64,000 nt of DNA from Streptosporangium album (lineage in GTDB: Bacteria; Actinomycetota; Actinomycetes; Streptosporangiales; Streptosporangiaceae). Below, piece after piece: positions 1-8,395 of the stretch. The notes beneath the pieces are model-generated. The model searched no databases, was not told where the DNA came from, and saw only the letters and a program-made list of their open reading frames with translations. The stretch lies in NCBI RefSeq assembly GCF_014203795.1, contig NZ_JACHJU010000001.1:1302001-1366000 (forward strand). The letters are read 5' to 3'. How positions within the stretch are numbered: position 1 is the first letter of the stretch; each line of letters starts with the position of its first letter. The translations under genes were made by a program, and so were the position numbers.

Positions 1-797
1 TGCTCCCCGACTCGCTGCGCAAGGAACTGCCGAAGATCGAGCCGCCGACCGCCCCCGACCCCCACTACAAGACGCCGCCCTACCCCACCGGCGACCACTA
101 CAGCAGGAGCACCCCCTACGGGGGGAACAACTATGCGGGTCCGGCCTCCCATACCGTAGGGAACGACTCCGATCCTTTCGGGGCGGGCAACCAGCCCGGG
201 GACGGGAGTTCGGACCCCTCCGGGGGGCTGCCGTCCGGGCAGAAGTATCCGGACGGGACGCCGGGGGCTGACGGATCGGGTGCGGGCGGTGCCGCCCCCT
301 CCGGCGGGGCGAACGATCCCTCCAACGGGACGGGCGACCCCTCCGGGGGCCTGACGGACCCCACGAAAGGCCTGACCGACCCCTCCGGCGGAGTGAACGA
401 CCCCACCAAGGGTCCCGGCGCCGACGACTCGCGGTCCACCAACCTCGCGGAGTACACGCAACCCACCGGGCCGGACAGCACGGCCAACCCGTATCAGAAC
501 ACCTCCACCTCCAACCCCCACAAGGATCCGACCACCACCGTGACACCGACGACCTCCCCCACCACCACGGGCGGCGGTGGCACCAGCACAGGCGGCGGAG
601 CGGGCGGAGCGGTCAATCCTGCCAGCGCGCGCGCCGCGGGCATGAACGGCATGAACGGCATGCCGATCGGCATGGGTGGCATGCCGAGCAGTGCGGGCCA
701 GGAGAGTCAGGAGCAGGAGACCCAGACCTGGCTGCACCAGGACGATGACGTGTGGACCGGGGACCACACCGGCGTCGTCAGCCACACGATCGGATAG
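1..797 (+). CDS. C-terminal part of a Pro/Gly/Ser-rich protein with a type VII secretion-like tail (5' end outside window)
   Basis: The reading frame is open from the first base and ends with TAG at 795-797, so about 264 residues of the C-terminal part are visible. They are low-complexity, rich in Gly, Pro, Asp, Ser and Thr, with repeated D-P-S-G-G / D-P-T-K-G units (about residues 75-140), a Thr-rich stretch and a Gly-Met run (GMNGMNGMPIGMGGMP). The last 35 residues switch to a charged pattern, QEQETQTWLHQDDDVWT followed by a VVSHTIG end. A W-L-x(2)-D-D-D-V-W...IG ending of this kind is common at the C-terminus of actinobacterial WXG100/PPE-like substrates and partners of type VII secretion. 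The N-terminal helical domain that would prove this lies outside the window, so the assignment is an inference. No other ESX gene is visible downstream. Confidence 0.6.
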   Translation, partial: LPDSLRKELPKIEPPTAPDPHYKTPPYPTGDHYSRSTPYGGNNYAGPASHTVGNDSDPFGAGNQPGDGSSDPSGGLPSGQKYPDGTPGADGSGAGGAAPSGGANDPSNGTGDPSGGLTDPTKGLTDPSGGVNDPTKGPGADDSRSTNLAEYTQPTGPDSTANPYQNTSTSNPHKDPTTTVTPTTSPTTTGGGGTSTGGGAGGAVNPASARAAGMNGMNGMPIGMGGMPSSAGQESQEQETQTWLHQDDDVWTGDHTGVVSHTIG

Positions 798-821
798 CGC
801 ACCGGATCCCACGGCTGTCCG

Positions 822-1057
822 ATGGCTGCGTTGTGGGCCGCCTGCCTGCCCGCGCCGGTTCTCGTCGCGTCCGTCCCGCTGGTCCGGCGCATCGAGGCCG
901 TCGCGCTGTCCGAGCTGCTCGAGATGCATGTCCGCGACCGTGCGGACCGGCTGTATCTGTGGGCGCCGGCGCGGACGTCGTGCTCATGGATGTCCGCATG
1001 CCGTACATGGACGGGCTCGTCGCGACCCGGGAGCTCCTCCAAGGGGAGGAACCCCTG
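822..1057 (+). pseudogene. Decayed fragment containing part of a response-regulator receiver domain
   Basis: From 968 one frame reads GADVVLMDVRMPYMDGL then VATRELL, which is the beta3 phospho-acceptor segment of a NarL/FixJ-type receiver domain (the Asp of LMDVRMP is the phosphorylated residue in the family). The preceding 822-965 stretch has strongly GC-rich third positions in a different frame (MAALWAACLPAPVLVAS, then RIEAVALSELLEMHVRDRAD), whose family I do not recognise. The receiver fragment has no start, no N-terminal acidic pair, no C-terminal Thr/Lys segment and no HTH domain, and coding bias stops by about 1060. This looks like the join of two gene remnants by deletion or frameshift. 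Confidence 0.55.
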
Positions 1058-1130
1058 ATCTCAGATGTCCGTCAAACCGGATCAAGCCCAGCTACGCCTT
1101 GCACGTGATAAACCGCCACCCCCTATGAGG

Positions 1131-1394
1131 TCAGGCATCCCTCAGGAGGGAGCGCACCAGCTCAGTGATCTCTGCGGGAGCGGTCCTTGGCGTCCCTGCG
1201 TTGAACGGTGGCTGCGGCGCGTATTCCAACCCGAGCTGGATCGCCATGGCCATATCCTCGCCCGCCAGCAAGGATGCGAGGTAGAGCGCCATGTCGATGC
1301 CGGCCAGCACCCCGCCCGAGGTTATGATCTTGCCGTCTCTGACGAAGCGTTCGTTGACCGGCTGCGCCCCGAACTCCGCGAGTAACACGATCAC
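1131..1394 (-). pseudogene. C-terminal remnant of a DJ-1/PfpI family protein
   Basis: The 87 residues match the C-terminal half of DJ-1/PfpI proteins of the isonitrile-hydratase-like branch: LLAEFGAQPVNERFVRDGK, then IITSGGVLAGIDMALYL, then AIQLGLEYAPQPPFNAGTP. Family members are about 190-230 residues and carry the nucleophile Cys at about residue 100. That N-terminal half is missing here. The frame is closed by a TGA just upstream (about 1401) and the neighbouring gene ends at 1417, so there is no room for it. The remaining piece still has good codon bias, so the loss is probably recent, but it cannot form an active site. A short internally started protein is possible but unlikely. Confidence 0.75.
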
Positions 1395-1416
1395 CGCAGG
1401 TCAGGAGTCTGGCGGG

Positions 1417-2328
1417 TCAGAACATCGAGATGTGGACGTGGTCCATGTGGTTGGCGGTGTTGCCGCCCCGGTTGGACATCATCTTCCAGCCGGCGCCGGT
1501 CCGGACGTCGTAGTAGCGCTGCTGCCAGATGATGTACATGACCCCGATCCGAGGGCCGTTGGTGATCGCCCACTGGGCCAGGCGGTCGCCGCGCTCCTTG
1601 GCCTCGGTGGTCGGGAGCCGGCCTCCGCTGCTCATCATGAAGTCGCAGGCCCGGCCGCTGCCGTGGTCGCCCGGGTCGCCGGGGCGCAGGCAACCGTAGC
1701 TGTAGGGCATCGGGAAGGTCTGCAGCACCAGGTTGCGCATGGCGACCGTGCGGGCGGTCAGGCCGCCGCTGCCGGAGGGGGTCTGGAAACCGTACTTGGC
1801 CAGGAGCCCCTCGATCCGGACCCGGTCCTTCTTGAGCTTGGCGATGTCGTCCTTGAGGCTGACGACCTTCGCCTCGGCGGACTTCTCCGCGGCTTTGGCT
1901 TTCTTGATCAGTCCCTGGATCCGGTTGAGCTGGACGGCACGCTGGTTGGCCAGGTAGGACATGGTCGCCGCGTGGCTGAGGACGAGACCGGCGTCACCGT
2001 CGAAGCTCAGCAGGTTGGTGTCGTCCATGGAGCCGCTCATGTAGGAGGTCTGCGCGAAGCGGATGATGTCGGCCTCCGCGGTGGCCAGCGCCGCCTTCAG
2101 GCGCTTGGCGCTGGTGGCGGCCTTGCTGGCCTGGACCCGGGTCTCCTCCAGGCTCTGCACCTGGCCTCGGAAGTCCTTGTTGAGCTGGCTCGCCTCACGG
2201 GTGAGCTTGCGGAGCTCGGCCTCGGGATCGGGCTTGGCCGCGCGCTGGACGGCGGCTCCGGCCATGACCGGGGTCAGGAGCAGCAGGGCGAGCACGACGC
2301 CCAGCGTGGCCGAGCGAGTCGATCTCAC
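1417..2328 (-). CDS. Secreted coiled-coil protein with C-terminal ARB-07466-like domain
   Basis: A 303-residue exported protein. Residues 1-25 form a Sec signal peptide (MRSTRSATLGVVLALLLLTP, cleavage near AGA/A). Residues 35-95 and 125-165 are predicted coiled coil with regular Leu/Ala spacing, like the hook region of NlpC/P60 cell-wall hydrolases. Residues 180-303 match the conserved actinobacterial extracellular domain known from the ARB-07466 family: PYSYGCLRPGDPGDHGSGRA, CDFMMSS, YIIWQQRYYD and the ending NHMDHVHISMF. The pattern HGSGRACDFM...HMDHVHIS places His and Asp as in D-Ala-D-Ala carboxypeptidase-like metallohydrolase folds, so a wall-related role is plausible but unproven. The gene stands alone, with its own upstream region shared with the divergent aldehyde dehydrogenase. 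Confidence 0.8.
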   Translation of the reverse strand: MRSTRSATLGVVLALLLLTPVMAGAAVQRAAKPDPEAELRKLTREASQLNKDFRGQVQSLEETRVQASKAATSAKRLKAALATAEADIIRFAQTSYMSGSMDDTNLLSFDGDAGLVLSHAATMSYLANQRAVQLNRIQGLIKKAKAAEKSAEAKVVSLKDDIAKLKKDRVRIEGLLAKYGFQTPSGSGGLTARTVAMRNLVLQTFPMPYSYGCLRPGDPGDHGSGRACDFMMSSGGRLPTTEAKERGDRLAQWAITNGPRIGVMYIIWQQRYYDVRTGAGWKMMSNRGGNTANHMDHVHISMF

Positions 2329-2633
2329 GCTTCGCTCACCTCCGAGGCCCCCTCATGGACGGAGCGAAACTATAGAAGACGATCTTGACGACTGCCACCG
2401 AAACGGCGGAACTCGTGCACCTTTGATGAACTATCTACCAGTCTGTGAAGTCTTAGACAAATGCCGCGAACGGAATCGTCACGCGGTGCGTCCCTCTCTT
2501 GCCGCCATAGGCAGAACATGATTCGGTTTTAGCGGCGGCGGCCCTTGTGAAGCCCTTCTGCGAGTACGAGACTGTCCAAGCAAGCATTGGTTCACATACT
2601 CACTCCAGCTCCCCCACCAGGAGGCAACGCATC
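2329..2633. other. Divergent intergenic region between the secreted protein and the aldehyde dehydrogenase genes
   Basis: About 305 bases with no supported gene. It is noticeably richer in A and T than the flanks, especially 2360-2470 and 2510-2600, as expected for two back-to-back promoters. I see no clear inverted repeat and no convincing -35/-10 pair. A ribosome binding site AGGAGG at 2619-2624 belongs to the aldehyde dehydrogenase gene. Confidence 0.6.
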
Positions 2634-4067
2634 ATGCGCCAGCACGACACGCTGTTCATCGGGGGCGACTGGGTGGCCCCCGCGGGCACCGGGACCATCG
2701 ACGTCGTCTCGCCCCACACCGAGGAGGTCATCGGCCGCGTCCCCGACGGGACGCCCGCCGACATGGACCGCGCGGTGGCCGCCGCGCGCCAGGCGTTCGA
2801 CCACGGCCCCTGGCCCCGGATGACGATGGCCGAGCGCGCCGCCGTCGTCGGCAGGCTCGCCGAGATCTACGCGGCCCGGCAGCCCGAGATGGCGGAGATC
2901 ATCACGCTGGAGATGGGCTCCCCGATCACCTTCTCCCACATGGCCCAGACCCCTCAGCCACTCGGGATGCTGCAGTACTACGCCGAGCTCGGGAAGACGT
3001 TCCCCGTCGAGGAGGAGCGGCCGGGCACCTTCGGTCCGGTGACCGTCCGCCGTGAGCCGGTCGGCGTGGTCGCCGCCGTGGTCCCGTGGAACGTCCCCCA
3101 GTTCGTCATCATGATCAAGCTGGCTCCGGCCCTCGTCGCGGGCTGCACGGCCGTGGTGAAGCCCGCACCCGAGACCCCGCTCGACGCCTATCTCCTGGCC
3201 GAGATGGTCAAGGAGGCGGGCATCCCCGAGGGTGTCGTCAACATCGTCGCCGCGGGACGCGAGACCGGCGAGCACCTGGTCTCCCACCCCGGCGTGGACA
3301 AGGTCGCCTTCACCGGCTCCACCGCGGCCGGCCGCCGCATCGCCGCGATCTGCGGCGAGCAGCTCAAGCGGTGCACCCTGGAGCTCGGCGGCAAGTCGGC
3401 GGCGATCATCCTGGACGACTGCGACCTGCCCTCGGCGATGGGCTTCCTGTCGATCGCCTCGCTGATGAACAACGGCCAGGCGTGTGTCGCCCAGACCCGC
3501 ATCCTGGCCTCGCGCAACCGCTACGACGAAGTCGTGGACGCGGTCGCGGGGATGGTCAGGGGCATGCCGGTCGGCGACCCCGCCGACCCGGCGACCGGCA
3601 TCGGCCCGCTCGTCGCCAAACGGCAGCAGGAACGCGTCGAGGGCTACATCAAGATCGGCATCGACGAGGGCGCCAAGCCTGTCGTCGGAGGCCTGGAGCG
3701 CCCCCATGACCGGGGCTGGTACGTCGCCCCGACCGTCTTCGCGGGAGCCACCAACGAGATGCGCATCGCGCGTGAGGAGATCTTCGGCCCGGTCCTGACC
3801 GTGATCCCCTACGAGGACGAGGCCGACGCGGTCCGGATCGCCAACGACAGCGACTACGGCCTGCACGGGACGGTGTGGACCGCCGACACCGACCACGGCA
3901 TGGACATCGCCCGTCAGGTGCGCACCGGCTCCTACGGCATCAATCTCCTGATGGTCGAGAACAGCTCCCCGTTCGGCGGCTTCAAGGGCAGCGGCCTCGG
4001 CCGCGAGCTCGGCCCCGAGGGGCTGTCGGCCTACCTGGAGTACAAGTCGATCGCCCGTCTGGGCTGA
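2634..4067 (+). CDS. NAD(P)+-dependent aldehyde dehydrogenase
   Basis: A 477-residue cytosolic enzyme of the ALDH superfamily, oxidising an aldehyde to its acid. The Rossmann and catalytic regions are complete: VVPWNVPQF (about 146-154), the cofactor motif FTGSTAAGR, the general base Glu250 in LELGGKS, and the nucleophile Cys284 in NNGQACVAQTR. Downstream are EEIFGPVLTV and NSSPFGGFKGSGLGRE. The start at 2634 is chosen because AGGAGG lies 9 bases upstream; an in-frame start at 2547 would lack a binding site and adds unrelated residues. The length is typical of the family. The substrate cannot be read from sequence, and the gene is not in an operon: a strong terminator follows at once. Its closest relatives by motif are broad-specificity betaine/geranial-type dehydrogenases. 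Confidence 0.92.
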   Translation: MRQHDTLFIGGDWVAPAGTGTIDVVSPHTEEVIGRVPDGTPADMDRAVAAARQAFDHGPWPRMTMAERAAVVGRLAEIYAARQPEMAEIITLEMGSPITFSHMAQTPQPLGMLQYYAELGKTFPVEEERPGTFGPVTVRREPVGVVAAVVPWNVPQFVIMIKLAPALVAGCTAVVKPAPETPLDAYLLAEMVKEAGIPEGVVNIVAAGRETGEHLVSHPGVDKVAFTGSTAAGRRIAAICGEQLKRCTLELGGKSAAIILDDCDLPSAMGFLSIASLMNNGQACVAQTRILASRNRYDEVVDAVAGMVRGMPVGDPADPATGIGPLVAKRQQERVEGYIKIGIDEGAKPVVGGLERPHDRGWYVAPTVFAGATNEMRIAREEIFGPVLTVIPYEDEADAVRIANDSDYGLHGTVWTADTDHGMDIARQVRTGSYGINLLMVENSSPFGGFKGSGLGRELGPEGLSAYLEYKSIARLG

Positions 4068-4076
4068 GGACCCTCC

Positions 4077-4118
4077 CGTCGTGCTTGTACGGCTCGGCCG
4101 AGCCGTACAAGCACGACG
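4077..4118. terminator. 42-bp perfect palindrome, likely bidirectional terminator
   Basis: Two 21-base arms (4077-4097 and 4098-4118) are exact inverted complements with no loop bases; the centre is CGGCTCGGCCGAGCCG. It starts 10 bases after the aldehyde dehydrogenase stop and sits ahead of the end of ackA on the other strand, as expected of a shared hairpin terminator. No U-run follows, which is usual in high-GC actinobacteria. The remaining 4119-4264 holds nothing I recognise. Confidence 0.8.
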
Positions 4119-4264
4119 ACGGACGGATGGCCCACCACGCCCCCGCGACGCTGGGCCACCGCCTGACTACTTGAAGTATGTCCCACGAACACCGCTACGC
4201 GATGGTTCGCGGCCCGTGGACTTCTCCCGGCGGATTTCATCCATCCGCTGTAGGTAGACGCCAT

Positions 4265-5401
4265 TTATCCGCGATTAGTTCGCGAAATAACCTCAAGAGT
4301 TTGGTGGGCGATTTCCAGCTCCTCGTCCGTGGGGATCACCGCGACCTTCACGGCCGCGTCGCCGGTGGAGATCAGCCGGTCCCCGCGCCGGTTGCGCACC
4401 GGGTCCACGGCGATGCCCAGCGCCTCCAGTCCGGCCAGTGCGGTCTCCCTGACCAGCGACGAGTTCTCTCCCACACCTCCGGTGAACGCGATCACATCCA
4501 CCGTGCCGAGCACGGCGTAGTAGGCGCCGATGTATTTGCGCAGCTGGTGGCAGTAGACCGAGAAGGCGAGCCGGGCGTCGGGGTCCCCGGCGGCCAGCCG
4601 CTTCTCCACCACGCGCATGTCGTTGTCTCCGCAGAGGCCCAGCATGCCGCCGCGCCGGTTGAGCAGCGTGTCGATCTCATCCAGCGACATCCCGCCCGTC
4701 CGCCCCAGATAGAGCACCACCGCCGGGTCCAGGTCGCCGCTACGGGTGCCCATGACGAGCCCCTCCAGCGGGGTCATGCCCATGGAGGTGTCCAGGCACC
4801 GCCCGGCCGACACGGCGGAGGCACTCGCCCCGTTGCCGAGGTGCAGCACGATCACGTTGCCCAGCGGCCTGCCCACGGCGAGCGCGGCCTCGCGGGAGAC
4901 GTAGGCGTGCGAGGTGCCGTGGAAGCCGTAGCGGCGGATGCTCAGCCGCTCGGCCACCTGGCGGTCGATCGCGTAGGTCGCGGCGGCCGGGGAGATCGTG
5001 GAGTGGAAGGCGGTGTCGAAGACCGCCACCTGCGGCAGGTCGGGACGGAGCCGCCGGGCGATCTCGATGCCCGCCAGGTTGGCCGGGTTGTGCAGGGGCG
5101 CGAGCGGGACGAGCTCCTCGATCTTTTTGATCACCTCGTCGGTGATCAGCGTGGGCTCGGTGAAGGTCTTGCCGCCGTGCACCACCCGGTGCCCGATCGC
5201 GGTCAGCTCGGGAGAGTCGAGCCCGAAGCCCCTGTCGGCGAGCTCGGCCGCGACGGCCTTCAACGCCGCCCCGTGGTCGGCCACCGGGGAGCCGGCCTCG
5301 CCGATCCGCTCGACCATCCCGGACGCCAGCCGCTCGTCACCGGACAGGAGGCGGTATTTCACCGAAGACGATCCGCTGTTGAGCACCAGCACGCGACTCA
5401 C
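4265..5401 (-). CDS. ackA: Acetate kinase
   Basis: A 378-residue enzyme that interconverts acetate + ATP with acetyl phosphate + ADP. The N-terminal phosphate motif LVLNSGSSSVK (4-14), the active-site stretch YGFHGTSHAYVS with its catalytic His and Arg neighbours, the nucleotide-binding VIVLHLGNGAS, and DTSMGMTPLEGLVMGTR-type and GGVGEN motifs are all present, as in the ASKHA-fold acetokinase family. Family length is about 400, so this is complete. It is the second gene of a pta-ackA operon: pta ends 76 bases upstream of the start. Together they run acetyl-CoA to acetate with ATP gain, or the reverse for acetate assimilation. The promoter is expected upstream of pta or of the hydrolase gene before it. 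Confidence 0.96.
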   Translation of the reverse strand: MSRVLVLNSGSSSVKYRLLSGDERLASGMVERIGEAGSPVADHGAALKAVAAELADRGFGLDSPELTAIGHRVVHGGKTFTEPTLITDEVIKKIEELVPLAPLHNPANLAGIEIARRLRPDLPQVAVFDTAFHSTISPAAATYAIDRQVAERLSIRRYGFHGTSHAYVSREAALAVGRPLGNVIVLHLGNGASASAVSAGRCLDTSMGMTPLEGLVMGTRSGDLDPAVVLYLGRTGGMSLDEIDTLLNRRGGMLGLCGDNDMRVVEKRLAAGDPDARLAFSVYCHQLRKYIGAYYAVLGTVDVIAFTGGVGENSSLVRETALAGLEALGIAVDPVRNRRGDRLISTGDAAVKVAVIPTDEELEIAHQTLEVISRTNRG

Positions 5402-5477
5402 CGCGCCTCACCCTCCGAACCTCCCGGACGCTCTGGTGGACGCCGTCCTCCGGCACCGCCCGTCGCTGACCGCCGGT

Positions 5478-7523
5478 TCATCGGGCGACCTCCTGGGCCT
5501 GGATGGCGGTGATGGCTACGGTGCTCACGATGTCGGTGACCAGCGCGCCCCGTGACAGGTCGTTGACCGGTTTGCGGAGCCCCTGCAGGACGGGCCCGAT
5601 CGCCACGGCCCCGGCGGAGCGCTGCACGGCCTTGTAGGTGTTGTTACCGGTGTTGAGGTCCGGGAAGATCAGCACGGTCGCCCGGCCCGCGACCTTGGAG
5701 CCGGGCAGCTTGGCGGCGGCGACCCTGGCGTCCACCGCCGCGTCGTACTGGATGGGCCCCTCGACCAGCAGGTCCGGCGCCCGGTCCATGACCAGGGCGG
5801 TGGCGTCGCGGACCTTGTCCACGTCGGCGCCGCTGCCCGAGTGGCCGGTGGAGTACGACAGCATCGCGACCCGTGGTTCGATGCCGAACCGCTCCGCGGT
5901 GCGGGCGGAGGAGACGGCGATGTCGGCGAGCTGCTCGGCGTCGGGGTCGGGGTTGATCGCGCAGCCGCCGTAGACGAGCACCCGGTCGGCCAGGCACATG
6001 AAGAACACCGAGGAGACGATCGAGGTGCCCGGGACCGTCTTGATGACCTGGAACGCGGGCAGGATCGTCGCGGCGGTGGTGTGCGCGGCGCCGGAGACCA
6101 TGCCGTGGACGGTCCCGCAGTGCAGCATCATCGTGCCGAAGAAGTTGGCGTCGGTGACCACGTCCCTGGCCCGTTCGATGGTCATGCCCTTGTGCTCCCG
6201 CAGCGCGAAGTACTTCCGGGCGAAGGTCTCGCGCAGCGGAGAGGTCAGCGGGTCGACGACGGTCACGCCGGACAGGTCGAGGCCGAGGTCGGCGATCCGC
6301 CGGCGGACCACCTCCTCCCTGCCCAGCACGGTGAGGTCCACGATGCCCCGCCGCAGGAGGATGTCGGCGGCCCGCAGGATCCGGTCCTCCTCGCCCTCCG
6401 GCAGCACGATGTGCCGCGGGGAGGAGCGCGCCCGCTCCAGCAGGGTGTGCTCGAACATCATCGGGGTGACCCGGTCGGAGCGGGCCAGCTCGATCCGGTC
6501 GGTCAGGCCGGCGGTGTCCACGTGCGCCTCGAAGTGGCCGAGGGCCGTCTCGGCCTTGCGCGGGTTGTCGGCGGTCAGCCGTCCCTCCAGCCCGCCCAGG
6601 GTGGTGGCCACGGTGAAGCTGTCCGAGGCTGCCGACAGCACCGGCATGCCGGGGGCCAGGCGGGCGGTGAGCGCCCTGACGGCCTCCGTGGGCTCCTCCC
6701 CCAGCGTCAGCACCACACCGGACGGCCGCGCCGTACCGGCCGCCTCGGCCGCCACCGAGACGAGCAGCAGGTCCGCCCGGTCGCCCGGAGTGATCACCAG
6801 GGCGCCGTCGGTCAGGTGTTCCAGGAACACCGGGAGCGTGGCCCCGCCGAACACGAATCCGAGCACGTCCCTGCGCAGCCCCTCCTCGTCCCCCTGGATC
6901 TGCTTGCCGTTCACGGACCGCATCACCTGGCCGACGGTCGGCGCCGACAGCACGGGGTTCTCGGGGATGACATACCAGGGCACCGGCAGGTCGAGCTCGA
7001 CGGCCGTCCCCTGCGGCGCCCGGTTGGCGATCACCGCCAGCACCGTGCTGCCCAGGTCCGAGAAGACCTGGTGGCCGGTGCGCATCTCCATCGCGATCTC
7101 GGCGGCCTGCTCGCCGTACGCCCCCACCACCACGATCACCGGGGCGCCGAACTCGGCGGCCAGGCGGGCGTTGAAGGCCAGCTCGCGCGGGAGCTCGTCG
7201 GTGTCGAAGGAGCTGCCCAGCACGAGCAGCGCGTCACACTCCCGCTCCAGTGTGTGGAACCGGGCGACCAACTGGGCGACGAGCTCCTCGGCGCCCTGCC
7301 GCGCGTAGATCTCCGCGGCGTCCTCGGCCGTGACCCCGATCGCCGAGGCCGCCAGGCGGTATCGGGCGTTGAGCAGTTCGAGCGTGCGGTCGTCCCCGGC
7401 ACCGGTGATCGGCCGGAACACCCCGACCCGGCCCGCGTGACGGGTGAGCAGCTCCGTCAGGCCGAGTTCGACGATCTGCCTGCCGTCCCCGCGCCCGAGA
7501 CCCGCCACATAAACGCTGCGCAT
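5478..7523 (-). CDS. pta: Phosphate acetyltransferase (long, three-domain form)
   Basis: A 681-residue enzyme that makes acetyl phosphate from acetyl-CoA and Pi. It has the long architecture: an N-terminal P-loop-like domain (1-220, MRSVYVAGLGRGDGRQ...), a middle DRTGG domain (about 220-340) and a C-terminal PTA_PTB catalytic domain (about 370-681) with LPEGEEDRIL, FGTMMLHCGTVHGMVSGAAH and the end motif KPVNDLSRG. The start at 7523 is preferred over an upstream 7562 start because residues before MRSVYV are not family-like and an AAGGGG sequence lies upstream of it. It overlaps nothing; ackA follows after 76 bases and an alpha/beta hydrolase gene precedes it by 80 bases on the same strand. Confidence 0.95.
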   Translation of the reverse strand: MRSVYVAGLGRGDGRQIVELGLTELLTRHAGRVGVFRPITGAGDDRTLELLNARYRLAASAIGVTAEDAAEIYARQGAEELVAQLVARFHTLERECDALLVLGSSFDTDELPRELAFNARLAAEFGAPVIVVVGAYGEQAAEIAMEMRTGHQVFSDLGSTVLAVIANRAPQGTAVELDLPVPWYVIPENPVLSAPTVGQVMRSVNGKQIQGDEEGLRRDVLGFVFGGATLPVFLEHLTDGALVITPGDRADLLLVSVAAEAAGTARPSGVVLTLGEEPTEAVRALTARLAPGMPVLSAASDSFTVATTLGGLEGRLTADNPRKAETALGHFEAHVDTAGLTDRIELARSDRVTPMMFEHTLLERARSSPRHIVLPEGEEDRILRAADILLRRGIVDLTVLGREEVVRRRIADLGLDLSGVTVVDPLTSPLRETFARKYFALREHKGMTIERARDVVTDANFFGTMMLHCGTVHGMVSGAAHTTAATILPAFQVIKTVPGTSIVSSVFFMCLADRVLVYGGCAINPDPDAEQLADIAVSSARTAERFGIEPRVAMLSYSTGHSGSGADVDKVRDATALVMDRAPDLLVEGPIQYDAAVDARVAAAKLPGSKVAGRATVLIFPDLNTGNNTYKAVQRSAGAVAIGPVLQGLRKPVNDLSRGALVTDIVSTVAITAIQAQEVAR

Positions 7524-7603
7524 GCGCACCACCACCCCTTGTCTCGACACCTCCCTCGTCACCCCTGATCGCCGTGGGTAAACACTTCCTGGCGATCAGG
7601 AGG

Positions 7604-8395
7604 TCAGGAGTTGGCACTCACCCACCCCCCGATGCGGCGGATCAGCCCCGGTGTGGCCGCCGACTCCGCGTGGCCGTACCCGGGTTCGACCCACAGCTCC
7701 TTCGGCTCCCGGGCGGCCTCGTAGATCTGGTAGGCGTGGTCGAGCGGGAAGAAGCCGTCCGCGTCCCCGTGCACGACCAGCAGCGGTGTGGGCGCGATGT
7801 GCGCGGCCGCCTCGTAGGGCGCCGGCGGCACCGGATCCCACACGCCCTTCCTGATCCGCGTCCTCTTGCCCACCCGCGCGGCCCAGCGGCCCAGCGGCTG
7901 CTCGATAGCCCAGTGCACCTGGCGCATCGGCCGGGTCCCCCGGTAGTACCACCGTGCGGGCGCGCTGACCGCCACCACGGCGTCCGGCCCGCCCCGCAGA
8001 CGGCCGTTCTCACCCGGCCCCCCGGCCTGCCCGTGCCATCCCGCGTGCCGTACGGCCACCGCCGCGCCCATCGAGAACCCGACGACGGCGACCCGGGCGT
8101 AGCCGATCGTCCGCGCGTGCTGTACCGCCGCGTCCAGATCGAGGATCTCCAGGTCTCCCACGGTCGACTCCCCCGCGGAGCGGCCGTGTCCCCGGAAGTC
8201 GAACGAGATCACTCCGCCGAACCCGCTGAGCACGTGGGTGATCCGCCGCGTGGAGCGCTCCCGCAGCGATCCGGTGAACCCGTGCGCCAGCACGATCCCC
8301 AGGTCACCCGCCCTGCGCGGCGGGGTGTGCGCGGCGTCGATCCGGACGTTGTCCTCGGTCGTGAACATGGCGGAGAACGATGGGGCCAGAGGCAT
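7604..8395 (-). CDS. Alpha/beta hydrolase
   Basis: A 263-residue cytosolic hydrolase. The oxyanion-hole segment LAHGFTGS (about 35-42), the nucleophile elbow GFSMGAAVAV (GxSxG, Ser in FSM), an Asp in LVVHGDADGFFP and a late His in GYGHAES form a full catalytic triad. The pattern LVVHGDADGFFPLDHAYQIY is typical of the serine aminopeptidase S33 / monoacylglycerol-lipase-like branch, so a small ester or lipid substrate is likely, but it cannot be named. It lies 80 bases ahead of pta on the same strand and may share its transcript; nothing in the sequence shows a functional tie to acetate metabolism. Confidence 0.85.
   Translation of the reverse strand: MPLAPSFSAMFTTEDNVRIDAAHTPPRRAGDLGIVLAHGFTGSLRERSTRRITHVLSGFGGVISFDFRGHGRSAGESTVGDLEILDLDAAVQHARTIGYARVAVVGFSMGAAVAVRHAGWHGQAGGPGENGRLRGGPDAVVAVSAPARWYYRGTRPMRQVHWAIEQPLGRWAARVGKRTRIRKGVWDPVPPAPYEAAAHIAPTPLLVVHGDADGFFPLDHAYQIYEAAREPKELWVEPGYGHAESAATPGLIRRIGGWVSANS

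Noticed and set aside
131-487. A 118-codon minus-strand frame opposite the Pro/Gly-rich protein
   Set aside because: It is the antisense image of a repeat-rich gene; composition (PPEGS repeats) mirrors the plus-strand repeats and has no start signal.
2592-3896. A 434-codon minus-strand frame across the aldehyde dehydrogenase gene
   Set aside because: A shadow frame caused by GC-rich third positions; Gly/Asp/Val/Arg-rich, with no domain, and the plus frame is a clear ALDH.
5841-7568. A 575-codon plus-strand frame opposite pta
   Set aside because: Antisense shadow, very rich in Gly, Arg, His and Gln with no hydrophobic core pattern.
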